A stretch of DNA of 64,000 nucleotides from Bryocella elongata. Lineage in GTDB: Bacteria; Acidobacteriota; Terriglobia; Terriglobales; Acidobacteriaceae. Each line of letters starts with the position of its first letter. Position 1 is the first letter of the stretch. The notes under the pieces were generated by a model. It saw only the letters and a list, made by a program, of their open reading frames with translations. It was not told the origin of the DNA and searched no databases. The translations under genes and the position numbers were made by a program. Positions 35,351 through 44,555 of the stretch are shown here, in pieces. The stretch spans positions 62,001-126,000 of the forward strand of contig NZ_FNVA01000007.1 in assembly GCF_900108185.1 (NCBI RefSeq). The letters run 5' to 3'.

Positions 35351-35845
35351 ATGGCGAGCACGCTACTCCAACCCGGAACGAACGCGCCGAAGCCCGGCGC
35401 GGGTCTTGAGTCCAAGGACCCGCTGGCGGGGATGGTGCTGCTGCCTGCGGAAGGCTTTGCCCCTCGCGCGAAGAACGCTGTCGAGATCACGAAGAATGCG
35501 CTCAAGCGCATCCGCGTGGCCATGGCTAAGGAAGGCGTTTCGCCCGACGATGGCGGTCTGCGGCTGGGTGTCCAGGGCGGCGGCTGCAGCGGTCTGAGCT
35601 ACAACATCCGCTTCGATACGAAGCCCCGTGAACGCGACCGGGTGTTCGTGTTTGGCGAAGGTCTCGAGACGCCGAACGATCCTTCCGGTGGCAAGGCCGT
35701 CAAGGTCTTCGTCGATCCCAAGAGCTTCCTCTACCTGGCTGGCATGGTGCTGGACTTCGAGGAGACGCTGATGCGGCAGGGCTTCAACTTCATCAATCCG
35801 AACTCGACGAAGTCGTGCGGCTGCGGTTCCAGCTTCTCGGCGTAA
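35351..35845 (+). CDS. iscA: Iron-sulfur assembly protein IscA/ErpA-type
   Basis: A-type carrier that passes clusters to apoproteins. 164 residues: a non-conserved N-terminal extension of about 40 residues, then VEITKNALKRIRVAMAKEG, the first ligand cysteine in GVQGGGCSGLSYNIRF, and the C-terminal pair in STKSCGCGSSFS. All three cysteines are present. The family is clear; whether it is IscA, ErpA or SufA by function is not decidable from sequence alone. It is the only A-type gene in the window and follows iscU in the dispersed ISC series. Confidence 0.88.
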   Translation: MASTLLQPGTNAPKPGAGLESKDPLAGMVLLPAEGFAPRAKNAVEITKNALKRIRVAMAKEGVSPDDGGLRLGVQGGGCSGLSYNIRFDTKPRERDRVFVFGEGLETPNDPSGGKAVKVFVDPKSFLYLAGMVLDFEETLMRQGFNFINPNSTKSCGCGSSFSA

Positions 35846-35861
35846 CGCGCTCCGCCACCAT

Positions 35862-37313
35862 TCAGGCGGCTTCGGTCTCGCAATCAGCCATTTCCACTCG
35901 ATTCCGCCCAGCGCGCTTGGCGCGGTACAGGGCGGTGTCGGCTTCGTGGATCAGGAGCTCGGGGTGATCGCCGACCTGCGGCCAAAGGACGCAGACGCCG
36001 ATGCTGAGTGAGACGACGCCTCCGGCGGCTGGATTGCCGTCGTTGGGCAGCTTGAGATCAAGGGCCCGCTGACGGATGTCTTCGGCCTTGCGGGCTGCGC
36101 TCTCCAGGCTGGCTTCCGGCATCAGGATGGCGAACTCCTCGCCGCCGTAGCGGGAGACCATGTCGTAGCCGCGCTTGGGGACCTCGAGGAGCATCTTGCC
36201 GATCTCCTTCAGGCAGTGGTCGCCGTGCTGGTGGCCGTGGGTGTCGTTCAGGTGCTTGAAGTGGTCGAGGTCGATCATGATGAGCGCGACCGGTCCCTGA
36301 CGGCGGACGGCGCGGCGGAACTCGGTCGTGAGCATGCGGTCGAAGTGGCGGCGATTGAAGACCCCGGTCAGGCCATCGCGGATGGAGAGCTCGTTGAGCT
36401 CGACGGTCATCTCGCAGAGGGAGGCCTGCATGCGAAGGAGCTCCTGCTGGGTGCCTTCGAGCTCCTCGTTGATCATGCGTAGTTCTTCGTTGGCGGAGTT
36501 CAGCTGGTTGTGGGCATCGCTGAGCTGCTCATGGGCCTTGCGCAGCTGTTCATGGGCTTCGCTGAGGGCTGTGATGCGGCGTTCGTCGAAGGCGGCTCCG
36601 GCGAGTGTACCGAGCAGGACAATCGCAGTGAGAATACCGACACCGCAGGAGCCGAGCAGCCCGACGTGAATGGTGTGCGCCAGGTCAGGCTCTGCGCCCA
36701 TGTCATGGAAGTGCACCGTGGCCATCGCGGTGTAGTGCATGGCAGCGATGCCAATTCCCATGAGCGAGGACGCCAGCGTGCGGCGCAGGATGGTGCGGCA
36801 ACGGGTGCAATTGGTGGCCCGGGAGGCCACGGCGAGGGAGGTCCAGGCAAAGACGCCAGCGGCGGCGACGGCGAGCACGATGCCCCACGGCTGGTAGACC
36901 TCCATGGCGCGGGAGCGCATCGCGGCCATGCCGGTGTAGTGCATGCCGCCGATGCCGGCGGCCATCAGCAGAGCGCTGGCCAGCAGGCGGCGGCGGGTCG
37001 TTTCCGCGTGGCTGATCTGTTCGAGCACAACGGCCGAGGCAGCGACTGCCATGAGCGCGGAGAGAATGACAGTGGGCCAGTGGTAGAGCACCTCGACGGG
37101 GAGCACCACGGCCAGCATGCCCAGATAGTGCATGCTCCAGATGCCGCCGCCGAGGGCGATCGACCCACCGGAGAGCCAGATCGTGCGCTGCAGCACTGTG
37201 GTCGAAGCGCGCATGCGGTCGGCCAGCGTCAGCGCAGCGTAGGCTGAGGCGATGGAGGTGGCAACGGAAGCCACCACCAGCCAGGGAAGATACCGCACTG
37301 TGAGCTCTGACAT
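35862..37313 (-). CDS. MHYT-domain diguanylate cyclase (GGDEF)
   Basis: 483-residue sensor making cyclic di-GMP. Seven membrane helices carry three MHYT signatures (SMHYLGM, GMHYTGMAAM, AMHYTAMA), proposed to bind copper and sense gases or redox state. A coiled coil (ALSEAHEQLRKAHEQLSDAH) joins it to a GGDEF domain with intact active site RYGGEEFAIL and, five residues before GGEEF, RGYD, the inhibitory I-site RxxD, so product feedback is expected. ATG 37313 is chosen; a GTG at 37361 is also in frame. There is no EAL domain. Confidence 0.92.
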   Translation of the reverse strand: MSELTVRYLPWLVVASVATSIASAYAALTLADRMRASTTVLQRTIWLSGGSIALGGGIWSMHYLGMLAVVLPVEVLYHWPTVILSALMAVAASAVVLEQISHAETTRRRLLASALLMAAGIGGMHYTGMAAMRSRAMEVYQPWGIVLAVAAAGVFAWTSLAVASRATNCTRCRTILRRTLASSLMGIGIAAMHYTAMATVHFHDMGAEPDLAHTIHVGLLGSCGVGILTAIVLLGTLAGAAFDERRITALSEAHEQLRKAHEQLSDAHNQLNSANEELRMINEELEGTQQELLRMQASLCEMTVELNELSIRDGLTGVFNRRHFDRMLTTEFRRAVRRQGPVALIMIDLDHFKHLNDTHGHQHGDHCLKEIGKMLLEVPKRGYDMVSRYGGEEFAILMPEASLESAARKAEDIRQRALDLKLPNDGNPAAGGVVSLSIGVCVLWPQVGDHPELLIHEADTALYRAKRAGRNRVEMADCETEAA

Positions 37314-37555
37314 CCTGATGCCCGATTCTGCCGCCCGAAGCTCCTCGGTGATGCGGCGCACCTTTCGAGGTATCGCCTATCGGTTGAATGCGGCGGGTTG
37401 TGCATGCGGTCTTTCGATACTCGGGCCGAGGTAACCCCCACAAAGGTGGGATACGCGAGGTCCGGTCGAGACTGAAGCTGGTGCAGCGCGGAAAGGACGG
37501 ACGTGAAATCAGCAACATCCGGGAACAAGGGCTTGGGTTGAGGTGTCTAAGGAGA

Positions 37556-38806
37556 ATGCCCCGCCGTCTCGCCCGCGGATTTGTGACCGGACTGAAAGCT
37601 GTTGGCGTCGTGCTGATGGGCGCGCTGGTGCTGTTGCTGGGGTTGATTCAGGCTTCGAACTGGATCAACTGGTGGCATGCCCGGGCGCTGCTCAAGGATG
37701 TTCAGGCGCTCCCAGCGCAGCCCATGTGGCCGGACGCGCAGCGACTGATGACGCGATGGGGAGCGTGGGGGCACTACGAGGGCACATGCGCCGCGGAGCA
37801 TTGCCAGTACACGATCCAGGTGGCCGATCCGATCCTCGGACACATCATTGGGATGAACGAGCATCTCTGGAACGTTGTGACCTCCGAGGCGTTTCTACGT
37901 GTTGTGCACTGGCTGGGGTATCGCGAGGCTGCGATGTATTTTGGGATGCACGTTCACCATGGCCGCGTGATCTTCGATGCCGTCGTTGCCTCGATCATTC
38001 CGACGGTGTGGGGAGCGGATGGAGTCATGGCGTCCTCGACGATGCGCTACACCCTGGCTGTGTCCCTTGCAGATAAGGAAGCAGAAGACTGGCAGGACAA
38101 TGAGTTCATGCCGAATGCTTCGGAGGACCTCGTCGATCACCCGGACTATATGGTTGGTCGCGGAATCTGCTCGGGTTGCGTGATGGACCAAGTTGCATTT
38201 ACCCCCTTTGCAAGTGTGGACGTCAGAGATCGCTATCGGCGTTTCGATCTTTCCTGCTTTGCCTTATGGCTGAATACGTGCCGCAAGCCAAGCGACCTTC
38301 TGCCCGCTCTCCGCGCCTTTGACGAGGCGACGGACCGCGAGTGGGCGCGCCATGATACGGTCTATCGGGATAGCGGCCAGGCGATGGAAGAGCCTTCACC
38401 GCCATGTCGCGTGAATGGGCTTGTTGTGGGCCGCGATTCGAACTATGTGCTGGCGGTTGAGCCCATCCGCACGGAGCAGAAACCAGACGAGACGGTTCCT
38501 GAGCTGCAGACATGGACGCGGGTAAGGGTGCGCGAGGTGCTGAAGCGCCCCGCCGAACAACGGCAGGCATTCATCCAGCCGAAGTCGGGCGATGAGTTGG
38601 AGGTCGCTGGCGAGGCGCTTCCGCTTGGATCGGGTCTACTGCTGCCTACAGGTGGCGAGATCACCATGGTTTCAGATGGGTTCGAGCTAAGCTCGTGCAA
38701 ACCGCTCCTCGACACACCTGCTACTCGTGAGCAGGTGAAGCAGGGAATCGCGCAGGATGTGCTGGACGATGGGCCGAGGCCAAACGGTAATCTACAGCGA
38801 CGGTGA
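37556..38806 (+). CDS. Membrane-anchored protein, unknown function
   Basis: 416 residues. One N-terminal membrane helix (GLKAVGVVLMGALVLLLGLIQ) precedes a soluble region with several cysteines (GTCAAEHCQYTIQVADP, GICSGCVMDQ, FDLSCFALWLNTC) and a C-terminal beta-rich module (TWTRVRVREVLKRPAEQRQAFIQPKSGDE). I cannot name a family. The annotated start ATG 37556 is preceded by TAAGGAGA very close to the codon, so an upstream start cannot be excluded. A long REP pair follows the stop. Confidence 0.6.
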   Translation: MPRRLARGFVTGLKAVGVVLMGALVLLLGLIQASNWINWWHARALLKDVQALPAQPMWPDAQRLMTRWGAWGHYEGTCAAEHCQYTIQVADPILGHIIGMNEHLWNVVTSEAFLRVVHWLGYREAAMYFGMHVHHGRVIFDAVVASIIPTVWGADGVMASSTMRYTLAVSLADKEAEDWQDNEFMPNASEDLVDHPDYMVGRGICSGCVMDQVAFTPFASVDVRDRYRRFDLSCFALWLNTCRKPSDLLPALRAFDEATDREWARHDTVYRDSGQAMEEPSPPCRVNGLVVGRDSNYVLAVEPIRTEQKPDETVPELQTWTRVRVREVLKRPAEQRQAFIQPKSGDELEVAGEALPLGSGLLLPTGGEITMVSDGFELSSCKPLLDTPATREQVKQGIAQDVLDDGPRPNGNLQRR

Positions 38807-38810
38807 CGGA

Positions 38811-38909
38811 ACGATGGGCTTCAACCGCTGAGCGACGTTGGAGAACGTACCTCAGGGGCTGAAGCCCATCGTCTGGTTCGTGTTCTTGCGGCACGGTTAA
38901 AACCGTGCC
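38811..38909. repeat. Long REP pair plus hairpin
   Basis: Outer arms 38811-38832 and 38851-38872 are 22-bp imperfect inverted repeats beginning ACGATGGGCTTCAACCGCTG, with an inner ACGTT/AACGT hairpin in the loop. A second hairpin, GGCACGGTT-AA-AACCGTGCC, lies at 38890-38909. The arms contain the GGGCTNAAGCCC core of the RAYT-linked repeats. It separates two convergent genes and may act as a terminator in both directions. Confidence 0.75.
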
Positions 38910-38966
38910 CTTCCGTTCTCGGCGACGACTGAAGGAACGAGGCGCGCTCAGGTGCGACGCTCCGGC

Positions 38967-41126
38967 TTATTGGTCGTCCGGCTTGGTCGCTGGCTTGGTG
39001 TCGTCTGTCGCGGGCTTGGCTTCGGGCTCGCCGTCGTTCTTCGGCGTCGCCTTGGGGTCGGGCTTTGGCTTCGGCTGGATGCCGCGGACGTAGAGGTCGT
39101 ACCACTCGAACCAGTGGTCGTAGCGGTCGCGGATGTAGCTGGGGCGGGTGAAGCCGTGGAACTGGCCGGGGTAGACGATCAGCTCGGCGGTCGTGCCGAC
39201 GCTCTTGAGCGCCTGGTACATCTGCTCGCCGCCCTGCACCGGCACATTGAAGTCTTTGTCGCCGCCCATGAACAGCGTTGGCGTCTTGATGCGGTCGGCG
39301 TGCAGGAACGGGTACGACATCTTCACGTACTGGTCGAGCGCCTTCCACGGCGGCCCGATCTCGTTTTCGTACTGCAGGATGTACTCGTCGATGCCGTAGA
39401 AGCCGAGCAGATTGCCCATGCCCGCGCCGGAGCTGGCCGCCTTGAAGCGTGTGGTGGAGGCGATGGTGTAGTCGGTGAGGATGCCGCCGTAGCTCCACCC
39501 ACCCACGCCGAGCAGGTTGGCGTCGATCTTGCCGGTCGCGACCGCGGCGTCGGTCATGGCCAGCAGGTCGGTGACCTCCTTGTTGCCCCAGTCGTTGTTG
39601 ATCGCGAAGCTGTAGGCCTCGCCTCGGCCGGTGCTGCCGCGGTAGTTCACGTTCAGCACAGCGTAGCCGTGCGCGGCGAAGAGCTGCGTGTCGCTGTTGA
39701 AGCCGTGGCCGTCCTGCGAGGTGGGCCCGCCGTGGATGCGCAGGATCATCGGAACCTTCGTCCCCGCGACGTAGCCCAGCGGCAAGGTGAAGAGGCCGTG
39801 GACTTCGTTGCCGTCTTTGGTCTTCGCGGAGAAGTCGGTCACGGTGGCGAGGTTGAGCGTGGCCAGCAGAGCATCGTTGTGGTGCGTCAATGGGCGGAGT
39901 TTGCCATCCTCCAGCGCGTAGATCTCACCCGCGGCGGTGTCGGAGGTCCAGGTGAGGGCGACGTGGCCGCCCTCGGCGTTCAGGCCGTTGGCCTCGCCGG
40001 AGCCTTCGGTGATGCGCTGGACTTTACCAGCTCCCGGACCCGAGCCATCCAGCGGAAAGCTCGCGACGAAGACCTGGCGGTCTTCCTGCACGGCGGCCAA
40101 CACGGCGTCGCCCTTGGGGCTCATCACCCCGCCGCCGGTCCAGTGGTCGTACTTGGGTGCGAGCAGCTGCACCGGGCCGCCGGCTGCGGGGACCATCGCC
40201 AGCTGCGAGAGGTCATAGATGGAGTAGTGCGGGCTCACACCCTCGTGGAAGACGATGGACTTCGAGTCCGGCGTCCACACCAGCGGCCCGCTGTCGCGGC
40301 CGGTGAAGGTGGTGAGCTGCTTCGGGTGCGAGCCCGGTTTGGCATCGACGACGAAGATGTCCGGGTTAGCGAACCGGTCGGGATCGGGCTGCGTCTGGTT
40401 GCTGACGAACGCCACCTTCGTCCCGTCAGGGCTGAAGGTGCCTGACTCCTCCTCGTAGGCCTTCGCGCCGGACGCGGGGGCATCCGTGAGCTTGGAGAGC
40501 TTCTTCGTCGCGATGTCGAAGAGGTAGAGGTGCGGCTGCTTGTCGGTCAGGTAGCCTTCGACGTCTTCCTTGAAGTGGAAGCGCGTCATGACGATGGGTT
40601 TGGGCGCCTTGGGCTTGGCTCCCGGGCCTGCGTCGGGCTCGTCCTTCTCGGTCAGCGTCAGCAGCAGGGTCTTCGAATCGGGCGACCACTTGTAGCCGCT
40701 GAGATCCATCTTTACGTCGGTGATCTGGTGCGCCTCGCCGCCACGGCGGTCCAGCACCCACACCTGCGATCCCTTGGCGTCTCCCTCGCGCCCGCTGGTG
40801 AAGGCGAGGAACTTGCCGTCGGGGCTCCACTGCGGCGAGCCCGCGCCGTCCTTGCCGTAGGTCAGCTGCACGTGCTGCGTGCCGTCCCAGCTGACCATCC
40901 AGAGGTTGTTGATGGACTTATCGTCGCCCACGTCGACGTGCGAGACGGTGTAGGCGATCCAGGCTCCATCGGGCGAGAGCGCCGGCGCGCCCACCCGCTG
41001 AATCTTCTGCATGTCGTCGACCGTCATGCCGTGCTTTGCTGGTGTTGCCGCGGCAGGAGCCTGCGCCAGCGCGGCCAGCGCGCACAGCGGCAGCAGGGCC
41101 GCAGGAAGAAGCTTGTTGAGTCGCAT
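38967..41126 (-). CDS. Secreted S9 family peptidase (prolyl oligopeptidase-like)
   Basis: 719 residues from ATG 41126 with a signal peptide (LLPAALLPLCALAALAQAPA). A TolB-type beta-propeller (for example GAGSPQWSPDGKFLAFTSG, YKWSPDSKTLLLTL) fills most of the first 450 residues. The hydrolase domain has VPMILRIHGGPTSQDGH, the nucleophile elbow GGWSYGG (Ser545), the acid region GGDKDFNVP (about residue 623) and the histidine in PGQFHGF (His657). The extreme C terminus is a Lys/Pro/Asp-rich tail. Unlike the S9 protein at 3012 it keeps the classical GWSYGG elbow. Confidence 0.92.
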   Translation of the reverse strand: MRLNKLLPAALLPLCALAALAQAPAAATPAKHGMTVDDMQKIQRVGAPALSPDGAWIAYTVSHVDVGDDKSINNLWMVSWDGTQHVQLTYGKDGAGSPQWSPDGKFLAFTSGREGDAKGSQVWVLDRRGGEAHQITDVKMDLSGYKWSPDSKTLLLTLTEKDEPDAGPGAKPKAPKPIVMTRFHFKEDVEGYLTDKQPHLYLFDIATKKLSKLTDAPASGAKAYEEESGTFSPDGTKVAFVSNQTQPDPDRFANPDIFVVDAKPGSHPKQLTTFTGRDSGPLVWTPDSKSIVFHEGVSPHYSIYDLSQLAMVPAAGGPVQLLAPKYDHWTGGGVMSPKGDAVLAAVQEDRQVFVASFPLDGSGPGAGKVQRITEGSGEANGLNAEGGHVALTWTSDTAAGEIYALEDGKLRPLTHHNDALLATLNLATVTDFSAKTKDGNEVHGLFTLPLGYVAGTKVPMILRIHGGPTSQDGHGFNSDTQLFAAHGYAVLNVNYRGSTGRGEAYSFAINNDWGNKEVTDLLAMTDAAVATGKIDANLLGVGGWSYGGILTDYTIASTTRFKAASSGAGMGNLLGFYGIDEYILQYENEIGPPWKALDQYVKMSYPFLHADRIKTPTLFMGGDKDFNVPVQGGEQMYQALKSVGTTAELIVYPGQFHGFTRPSYIRDRYDHWFEWYDLYVRGIQPKPKPDPKATPKNDGEPEAKPATDDTKPATKPDDQ

Positions 41127-41219
41127 GGCGGAAGTGTAGCAAGGGCCAAGGGCCGCGGCCCGGTGCATCGTAACGAAATCCGTCGCAACTAGAATGGGTC
41201 GGGGACGATCGAATCGAAT

Positions 41220-41831
41220 ATGAGCCACGACGGACACAACAACTACTTCACGCAGTTTGAACTGCCGCTTCACATGCACATTGATACGGCAGCGCTGGAG
41301 AAGAGCTTCTACGCGCAGTCGCGGAAGCTGCATCCGGATCGCTTCGCGGCGAAGCCTGCAGCTGAGCAGGAGGCGGCGCTGGCCGCGAGCTCGCGCCTGA
41401 ACGATGCCTACCGCACGCTGCGCGATCCTATTGCGCGGACGGAGTATCTGCTGGGGCTCGAAGGTGTTCAGCTCGAAGAGCAGTCGCGCGCGGCCACCGA
41501 CGCGGCGAAGGCCGCAGGCACGGAGAAGAAGCAGGTCGCGCCGCCGGACCTGCTGGAGGAGGCCTTCGAGCTGAACATGGCGCTCGAAGAGCTGAAGATG
41601 GGCGACGATCCCGATGCCCGCCAGCTGCTTGAAGGCGAGCGGACGAAGTTCTCCGCGATGCTCGAAGCCACGAACGAGGATCTGCAGGAGCTGTGGACGA
41701 AGTGGGACGCCGCCGTCGACGCCAAGGATGACGCGGGAAGGACCTCCGCGAAGGACGCGATGGTCGCGTTGCTGAATCGCAGGAGTTACATCCGCAACCT
41801 GGTGCGCGACGTGAACGCGGCGTTAGATTAG
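41220..41831 (+). CDS. hscB: Fe-S protein assembly co-chaperone HscB
   Basis: J-domain protein that brings IscU to HscA and stimulates its ATPase. 203 residues, close to the usual 170-200. The J domain opens with NYFTQFELPLHMHIDTAALE and carries the HPD motif in KLHPDRFAAKP; the HSCB C-terminal helical domain includes APPDLLEEAFELNMALEELK, the three-helix bundle that contacts IscU. The hscA gene lies about 6 kb downstream and iscU about 31 kb upstream, an unusual separation. Confidence 0.94.
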   Translation: MSHDGHNNYFTQFELPLHMHIDTAALEKSFYAQSRKLHPDRFAAKPAAEQEAALAASSRLNDAYRTLRDPIARTEYLLGLEGVQLEEQSRAATDAAKAAGTEKKQVAPPDLLEEAFELNMALEELKMGDDPDARQLLEGERTKFSAMLEATNEDLQELWTKWDAAVDAKDDAGRTSAKDAMVALLNRRSYIRNLVRDVNAALD

Positions 41832-41865
41832 GGCCGCAGCGCTGGACAACTAACAGGAGCTATTG

Positions 41866-42258
41866 ATGCCACTCGTACGAATCTCTGTCCATCAGCACGT
41901 GGACGCTGCGAAGCGCCGCATCCTTGCCGACGCTGCTTACGACGCCATGCGCACGGCCTTCGGCATTCCCGAAGGCGACCGCTTCATCGTCGTCACCGCA
42001 CATGGTGAGGGCGAGTTGTTCATCGGCCCGGACTTTATGGGCGTGAACCGTACCGAAGGGTACACGCTGGTTCATGTGACGCTGAGGCGCGGGCGCACGC
42101 CGGAGTTGAAGCAAGCGTTCTACGCGGAGCTGACGAAGCTCTTCGGCGAACGCGCGGGGATTGCACCGGACGACGTGATGATCGTGCTCAGCGAGAACGA
42201 ATCGGCAGACTGGAGCTTCGGTCGCGGTGAGGCTCAGTTCCTTGCGCCGAAGCCGTAA
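41866..42258 (+). CDS. Tautomerase superfamily protein
   Basis: 130 residues. After removal of Met the N-terminal residue is proline (PLVRISVHQHVDAAKRRILAD), the catalytic base of tautomerase-fold enzymes. The doubled-size subunit with DRFIVVTAHGEGELFIGPDFMGVNRTEGY and DVMIVLSENESADWSFGRGEAQF matches the Tautomerase_2/MSAD-like group rather than the 62-residue 4-OT. Substrate unknown. CAGGAGC precedes ATG 41866. Confidence 0.85.
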   Translation: MPLVRISVHQHVDAAKRRILADAAYDAMRTAFGIPEGDRFIVVTAHGEGELFIGPDFMGVNRTEGYTLVHVTLRRGRTPELKQAFYAELTKLFGERAGIAPDDVMIVLSENESADWSFGRGEAQFLAPKP

Positions 42259-42331
42259 CTGGAGGCGCGGAGAGTAACTTCTTCGGTTCCTCACAGCTCT
42301 ACACAGGCGGGGCATGCGATACCCATCATGT

Positions 42332-43237
42332 ATGCGCCGCCTGTCCTTTCTGCTGTCGTTTGTCCTCGCCTGCCTTTGCGTTCCGGCTGTTCGTGCCGAT
42401 ATCGACCCCACCTGGACGACGCAGGTCACTCCCTTTCGCATCACGGACAACCTGTACTACGTCGGCTCGCAGGACCTGGCGAGTTTCCTGGTCGTCACGC
42501 CGAAGGGCAACATCCTCATCAATGCAAATCTCGAAAGCTCGCCGCCGCAGATTCGCGCGAGTGTGGAGAAGCTCGGCTTCAAGTGGGCGGATACGAAGAT
42601 CCTGCTCAATGGCCAGGCGCATTCCGATCACATGGGCGGCGCGGCGGCGGTGATCCTCGAAACGCATGCGAAGAACATGGTGATGGATGGCGATGTGGAG
42701 ACGACGGAAGCCGGCGGGGCGAAGGGCTTCCAGGCGAACTGGCACTTCGACACAAGGTTCCCTCCCGCGCATGTGGACCGCGTGCTGCATGACGGCAGCA
42801 AGGTGACGCTGGGCGGCGTGACGCTGGTGGCGCACAAGACACCGGGCCACACGCGCGGCTGCACGACCTGGACCATGCGCGCTCACCTTCCGGGTGAGCC
42901 AGCGGGCCTGCTGCGCAACGTCGTCATCGCGGGCGGGGCCAGCTTCTGGAGCGAGTACCACTTCGTCGCGCGGCCCGGTGTACCGGAGAGCTACCCCGGC
43001 ATCGCGAAGGACTTCGAGCACACCTTCGCGGTGCTGCACGCTCTGCCGTGCGATGTGTTTCTCGGCGAGCATGGCAAGTACTTCGACCTGGAGACGAAGC
43101 TGAAGCGCTATCCGAAGGAAGGCCCGGAGGTCTTCGTCGATCCCGTGGGGTATCAGGCGTTTGTCACCAATGCTGAGAAGACGTTCGACGCGGCGCTGGC
43201 GAAGCAGACGGCTGAGGCCGCTGGGGCGAAGCATTGA
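42332..43237 (+). CDS. Subclass B3 metallo-beta-lactamase-like protein with Gln at position 116
   Basis: 301-residue exported protein with a signal peptide (LSFLLSFVLACLCVPAVRA). The metallo-hydrolase fold starts with FRITDNLYYVGSQDLASFLV. The first zinc site reads GQAHSDHMGG, so the usual His116 is Gln while His118, Asp120 and His121 remain; His196 is in TPGHTRGCTTW and His263 in LGEHGKYF. Gln116 occurs in GOB-type B3 enzymes. Whether it cleaves beta-lactams here or has another role is not shown by sequence. ATG 42332 gives the cleaner signal peptide than 42314. Confidence 0.85.
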   Translation: MRRLSFLLSFVLACLCVPAVRADIDPTWTTQVTPFRITDNLYYVGSQDLASFLVVTPKGNILINANLESSPPQIRASVEKLGFKWADTKILLNGQAHSDHMGGAAAVILETHAKNMVMDGDVETTEAGGAKGFQANWHFDTRFPPAHVDRVLHDGSKVTLGGVTLVAHKTPGHTRGCTTWTMRAHLPGEPAGLLRNVVIAGGASFWSEYHFVARPGVPESYPGIAKDFEHTFAVLHALPCDVFLGEHGKYFDLETKLKRYPKEGPEVFVDPVGYQAFVTNAEKTFDAALAKQTAEAAGAKH

Positions 43238-43312
43238 GTTGGATCGCGAACGATATCGCCCTGACTCGTTCGTTCGATTGACTCCCACGGCCCGGGAACT
43301 TAGGTTCAGGGC

Positions 43313-44539
43313 ATGTCTGGCCGCACGTACCTGATGGTTCTTCCCGTCGAGCACTACCGGCTGGACGCGAACCATGTGGCGCTGGAGAGCGCCTTTGCCG
43401 AGCACCTGTTGCTGCTGCGCGACCGCGCCGCCGCGCTGGGGCTGCGGCTCGTGGTGGCGATGCGCCCGATGAGCGCCGTCGCGTATGAACAGGCAGGCAG
43501 TTCGCTGGCGACGCATGATGCAGCGGCCACCGGCATTGAGGTCATCACGCTCGAGTCTGCGTCGGGATCATTCGGGAAGACGCTCAACACGTTGCGCGCG
43601 GCCTCGGCGCAGGCCGCCGTGGTGCATACGGGACTTTCGTTCGCGATCAGGCATCCCACGGAGTTTGCTGCGTGGCTGATGGGCTGGGCGCGCGGGCGGG
43701 TCACGATTTTCGTGGTCGATATCGACTTTCGCGGCGAGGGTCGGATGGACGGCTCGGCGTGCGCGAAGCCGAGCGTCTTTCAGCGCTTCCTGTTGATGCA
43801 GCTGCGGCTGGCTGTCTCGCTGTGTTCGGTGGTGCTGCTCAAGGGACAGCGTTTTGCCGCTGAGTACGCGAAGGGGCGAACGAACGTGCACAGCTTCCTC
43901 GACGCGGCGCACTCGGCGGAGTACCTGCTGCCGGGGGATGCGCTGGCGGCGAAGGTTGCGTCACACGACGACCGCACTCGCCCGCTGGAGCTGGTCTACT
44001 TCGGCCGCTTCGTGGAGCGAAAGGGCATCGCCGAGATGCTGCGCACGCTGGCGGCGACCCGGGCTCGAGGTGTTGATGCGGAGCTGCACCTCTACGGTTC
44101 CGGACCGCAGCGCGGAGAACTCATGGCGCTGGCCGCTGAGCTCGAGATCGTCGAGCACGTGCTGTGGCATGAACCGATACCGTATGGTCCGGAGCTCTTC
44201 GCTGCTGTAGCGAAACACCATCTGTTGCTGGGGATGCCGCTGACGCCAGACACGCCGCGCAATGCGATTGATGCGATGGCCGTTGGAGTGCCGTTCCTGG
44301 CGTTCGACACGGAGTATTATCGCGAGCTCGCCGCCAGCGGAGCTGGAAGCTGCACTGCGTGGCCGGATGTTGATCAGGCCGCGGCGAGGCTTGCAGAGCT
44401 GGATGCGGATCGTCCGCGCCTGAAGGCCATGGCGACAGCGGCGCACGCCTTTGCTGTCGCCAACACGCAGGAGAGCTGGGTGGCGCGACGCGATGCGTGG
44501 ACGCGAGGGGCCCTGCAGCAGCGCGGGCTGCTGCGCTGA
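43313..44539 (+). CDS. Glycosyltransferase, GT4-like
   Basis: 408 residues with a two-Rossmann GT-B layout. The C-terminal half shows LELVYFGRFVERKGIAEMLR, LHLYGSGPQRGELMALAAELEI and LGMPLTPDTPRNAIDAMAVGVPFLAF, matching the donor-binding core of GT4 enzymes, although the usual EGFGLPxxEAMA is altered to a TPDTPRNAIDAMA sequence. Donor and acceptor are unknown. The gene stands alone between the metallo-hydrolase and the convergent DinB gene, so no cell-surface cluster is implied. Confidence 0.78.
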   Translation: MSGRTYLMVLPVEHYRLDANHVALESAFAEHLLLLRDRAAALGLRLVVAMRPMSAVAYEQAGSSLATHDAAATGIEVITLESASGSFGKTLNTLRAASAQAAVVHTGLSFAIRHPTEFAAWLMGWARGRVTIFVVDIDFRGEGRMDGSACAKPSVFQRFLLMQLRLAVSLCSVVLLKGQRFAAEYAKGRTNVHSFLDAAHSAEYLLPGDALAAKVASHDDRTRPLELVYFGRFVERKGIAEMLRTLAATRARGVDAELHLYGSGPQRGELMALAAELEIVEHVLWHEPIPYGPELFAAVAKHHLLLGMPLTPDTPRNAIDAMAVGVPFLAFDTEYYRELAASGAGSCTAWPDVDQAAARLAELDADRPRLKAMATAAHAFAVANTQESWVARRDAWTRGALQQRGLLR

Positions 44540-44555
44540 CAGCTTCCCTCAGCGG

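Noticed and set aside
38821-39498. 225-residue minus-strand frame over the REP pair and the S9 gene end
   Set aside because: Arg/Pro/His-rich, no motif, and out of frame with the S9 peptidase.
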